Source of the DNA: an uncultured Rhodospirillales bacterium
GTDB lineage: Bacteria > Pseudomonadota > Alphaproteobacteria > RF32 > CAG-239
Length of the DNA stretch: 64,000 bases
Assembly (NCBI GenBank): GCA_902763185.1
Contig: CACWQT010000006.1
Coordinates: 36,254-100,253 of the forward strand
Reading direction: 5' to 3'
Made by a program: the position numbers and the translations under genes. How positions within the stretch are numbered: the stretch's first letter is position 1; every line of letters starts with the position of its first letter. The notes beneath the pieces were generated by a model that searched no databases, had not been told where the DNA came from, and saw nothing but the letters and a program-made list of their open reading frames with translations. Below are positions 61,974 through 64,000 of this stretch, in pieces.

Positions 61974-62504
61974 TCAATCTTCACTTTCAATCACCTGAAC
62001 CGAGATTGTGCCGTCTGCTTGTGGCGTTATAACATACGATTTACCACCCTGTAATCCGAAATTTTCAATGACATTATTAATGTCCATCTCCTCAGCGTCA
62101 TTATTATAATGCGTGGCATTATACCCTCTTTCAGCCGCACGCATTTCGGCTTTTTCCTGCATTTTTTGAATCATTCTGTCACGCAAACTTTCCCCACTAG
62201 TGCGGTAGCTCATAATAAGCGAAAGAGTTACAAACCAACTGATTAAAACTATCCCTGCCGTATAAATAACTCCGGCTAAAGTCTCACTCCAATCAATATG
62301 CTCCTGCTCTTCGGTATAATGGATTCCGAACAATGCCACATAAATACCCGCTCCCATAACCAATAAACCGTATGTTTTAGGTAGAAAGAACACCTCAAAC
62401 ACATCTTCTTCATAATTAAGCGTTAATAAGGTCAGGATTCCGCCTGTCCAAACCAACGGATTAAAAAACACGCCCCTAAACACCGATATTTTATCACCAA
62501 GCAT
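61974..62504 (-). CDS. Integral membrane protein with periplasmic or cytosolic tail, 176 residues
   Basis: Four hydrophobic segments in the first ~115 residues (FFNPLVWTGGILTLLTLNY, TYGLLVMGAGIYVALFGIHY, LAGVIYTAGIVLISWFVTLS), then a charged helix (RDRMIQKMQEKAEMRAAERG) and a soluble C-terminus (YVITPQADGTISVQVIESED). The ATG at 62504 is chosen because AAAGGA lies upstream; a longer frame has no site. No family is recognised. Confidence 0.72.
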   Translation of the reverse strand: MLGDKISVFRGVFFNPLVWTGGILTLLTLNYEEDVFEVFFLPKTYGLLVMGAGIYVALFGIHYTEEQEHIDWSETLAGVIYTAGIVLISWFVTLSLIMSYRTSGESLRDRMIQKMQEKAEMRAAERGYNATHYNNDAEEMDINNVIENFGLQGGKSYVITPQADGTISVQVIESED

Positions 62505-62624
62505 ACGAACATATCCTTTCAATAAGCAATGAAGAAATGATACCTTAAAGAGAGTAAAAAAACTCTTTACAATCAGCAATGAATTGCTAAAATAAAACCA
62601 TATTAACAGCGTTGGAGAAGCCCC

Positions 62625-63068
62625 ATGTTTTATCCGGACAAGAATTTTATAGACAGCCTTTCGGCAGGCGAAAGGTTTATCTTTGTTAAAGTGATATGCG
62701 GCTTGGTTGCCATTGACAGACAGGTTACACGCGAAGAACTTTTATACTTAAAAGAACTCGCCTTAAAATATGACATCAGCGCCGAAAGCCTTTCCACCAT
62801 GATAAAAACCGCTGATAAAGAATCTCTGTTAAAGCAGGCACGTATGATAACCGAGCGCCCCAAAGCCCTGATGCTGATAAAGGATTTGTGCATGGTAGCA
62901 AATACCGATGCGGATTTGGCCGATTGTGAAATTGATTACATTTTAGACATTGCCGAAGCGATGAACATAGAGCCGACCATGGTTAAAGACATCAACGCCA
63001 TCGTAAATGAATATCTTGCCCTTTCCCAACGCGCCAGAGACCTCTTGGAACAAGAACATTGGATGTAA
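62625..63068 (+). CDS. TerB/DjlA-N-like protein
   Basis: A 147-residue all-helical protein. The pattern IFVKVICGLVAIDRQVTREE followed by LKELALKYDIS, and later MLIKDLCMVANTDADLADCE with IDYILDIAEAMNIEP, fits the TerB-like fold, where acidic residues in each half can bind a metal. A tellurite-related role cannot be assumed for isolated copies. GGAGA precedes the ATG. rluB starts 4 nt after its stop, so the two are probably co-transcribed. Confidence 0.72.
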   Translation: MFYPDKNFIDSLSAGERFIFVKVICGLVAIDRQVTREELLYLKELALKYDISAESLSTMIKTADKESLLKQARMITERPKALMLIKDLCMVANTDADLADCEIDYILDIAEAMNIEPTMVKDINAIVNEYLALSQRARDLLEQEHWM

Positions 63069-63072
63069 AATC

Positions 63073-63801
63073 ATGTCTGAAAGAATAGCCAAATTTCTTG
63101 CCCGTTCGGGCGTTTGTTCGCGTCGCGAAGCAGAAAATTTTATCTTAGAGGGACGCATTACCGTTAACGGGGAAACTATTGAAACGCCGGCTTTTTTGGT
63201 TGATGGTAGCGAAACGATATTATTTGACGGCGAAAAGATTGCCCAAAAAGATAAAACACGCCTGTGGCTTTATCACAAACCGACAGGACTTGTAACCACA
63301 CATAAAGATGACAAAGACCGCAACACGGTTTTTGCCAACCTGCCCCATGGCTTGCCGCGGGTTATTTCAGTTGGTAGATTAGACCTCAATTCCGAAGGGC
63401 TTTTGTTGTTAACCAATGACGGTGCGTTATCCCGTGCATTGGAATTACCGAGCAATAATTGGAGCCGCAGATACAAAGTCAAAGTTCACGGTTTTTTAGA
63501 TGAAAAGAAATTAAAATCATTGGAAAAAGGCGTTGAGATAGAGGGAGTGACTTATGCGCCATGCAAAATCACCATTGATTCCAAACAAACCTCTAATGCA
63601 TGGCTGACCATTTCTTTAACCGAGGGTAAAAACCGAGAGATAAGAAAGTTAATGGCATCAATCGGCTTAACCGTCGCACGGTTAATTCGTCTTTCTTACG
63701 GCCCGTTTCAATTAGGTTCGCTTAAGGCCGGTGAGGTTAAAGAAGTGCCGCAAAAGGTATTAAGAGAACAACTCGGCAAGGTATATGAAATATGCGAATA
63801 A
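63073..63801 (+). CDS. rluB: rRNA pseudouridine synthase, RsuA/RluB family
   Basis: A 242-residue enzyme with an N-terminal S4 RNA-binding domain (RIAKFLARSGVCSRREAENF) and the catalytic domain: catalytic Asp in VGRLDLNSEGLLLLTNDG, then the RRYKVKVHG and GKNREIRKLMASIGLTVARL motifs. RluB targets U2605 of 23S rRNA; RsuA or RluF activity cannot be excluded. The ATG at 63073 is chosen by the S4 start; a longer frame overlaps the TerB-like gene. It overlaps rsmD by 10 nt. Confidence 0.93.
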   Translation: MSERIAKFLARSGVCSRREAENFILEGRITVNGETIETPAFLVDGSETILFDGEKIAQKDKTRLWLYHKPTGLVTTHKDDKDRNTVFANLPHGLPRVISVGRLDLNSEGLLLLTNDGALSRALELPSNNWSRRYKVKVHGFLDEKKLKSLEKGVEIEGVTYAPCKITIDSKQTSNAWLTISLTEGKNREIRKLMASIGLTVARLIRLSYGPFQLGSLKAGEVKEVPQKVLREQLGKVYEICE

Positions 63802-64000
63802 TCTCCGGTATTAAGCGTGGCAAAGTTTTATTTACCCCAAAAGATGAACGTATCCGCCCGACCACGGACAGAGCAAGAGAGGCTTTATTCAGCATTATCC
63901 AATCAAAAGTTGGCGATACATTTCAAGAGATATCTGTTTTAGATATTTTCTCAGGAACCGGTGCATTTGGCTTAGAGGCGGCGTCACGTGGCGCCAAGAG
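63792..64000 (+). CDS. rsmD: 16S rRNA (guanine966-N2)-methyltransferase RsmD (partial)
   Basis: The first 69 residues are present before the window ends. They show the RsmD start MRIISGIKRGKVLFTPKDE, the RPTTDRAREALFSII segment and SAM motif I VLDIFSGTGAFGLEAASRGA. The enzyme methylates G966 of 16S rRNA. The overlap with rluB by 10 nt suggests coupled translation. Confidence 0.94.
   Translation, partial: MRIISGIKRGKVLFTPKDERIRPTTDRAREALFSIIQSKVGDTFQEISVLDIFSGTGAFGLEAASRGAK

Overview
The window looks like a chromosomal segment of a moderately AT-rich, probably host-associated alphaproteobacterium, of the kind known mainly from uncultured gut lineages. The gene content supports this: LolCDE, PepA, Lon, RlmH, an AsmA-like protein, UvrA, RecA, GyrA, RluB and RsmD. 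So does a LexA site of the alphaproteobacterial type (GAAC-N7-GAAC) inside the recA promoter, and an alphaproteobacterial heat-shock-type promoter before htpG. The lineage is an inference, since no rRNA is present. A one-chain glycyl-tRNA synthetase and several long proteins without a recognisable family are atypical.

Layout. 1-8 kb: the lolD/lolE pair, an HxlR regulator, pepA, a Sua5-type threonylcarbamoyl-AMP synthase, smpB, an orphan gene with its own promoter, long leader and terminator, and a TrmJ-like methyltransferase. 8-26 kb: lon, rlmH, a GltD-like flavoprotein, an AsmA-like giant, a small HAD phosphatase, a DUF805 membrane protein, uvrA, an operon of an unknown gene with lemA and a DUF2207 protein, a DUF4139 protein and a DUF3137-like protein. 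26-34 kb: a 2278-residue protein of unknown function and a small secreted protein that carries the same C-terminal domain. 34-45 kb: a TPR-methyltransferase, tRNA-Leu(CAA), a secreted ankyrin-repeat protein with a membrane protein and a GT-C-type glycosyltransferase, htpG, a HAD phosphatase and glyS. 45-48 kb: an AT-rich accessory island with a zinc-ribbon protein, a lipoprotein and a two-gene RhuM-Fic/HEPN unit. 48-56 kb: a PHP phosphoesterase, recA, an XRE regulator behind a structured leader RNA, fabI, a 748-residue unknown, two orphan genes and three tandem genes for 32-43 residue membrane peptides. 56-64 kb: gyrA, small membrane and cationic proteins, a 542-residue HExxH protein, a TerB-like protein, rluB and the start of rsmD.

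The most distinctive feature is between the genes. At least four families of structured intergenic repeats occur. Family A has a GC-rich outer stem, an AT-rich inner stem and a one-sided bulge of about 10 nt; its arms differ between copies but stay complementary. A chain of mini-hairpins precedes it, and at three loci a second long hairpin (family B) follows it. All copies lie on the same strand. Family C is a long nested palindrome. Family D is another nested palindrome; a short form of it makes a ~120-bp tandem array, and a long form supplies the stop codon and the last few codons of lon. These elements resemble the idea of Rickettsia palindromic elements, but the sequences are not ones I recognise.

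The core genes serve translation quality control (SmpB, Lon, RlmH, Sua5, TrmJ, GlyRS, RluB, RsmD), DNA repair and topology (UvrA, RecA, GyrA), and the envelope (LolDE, AsmA-like, LemA/DUF2207, FabI, GT-C enzyme). The large secreted, ankyrin, metallopeptidase-like and unknown proteins may be host-interaction factors, but that is inference.
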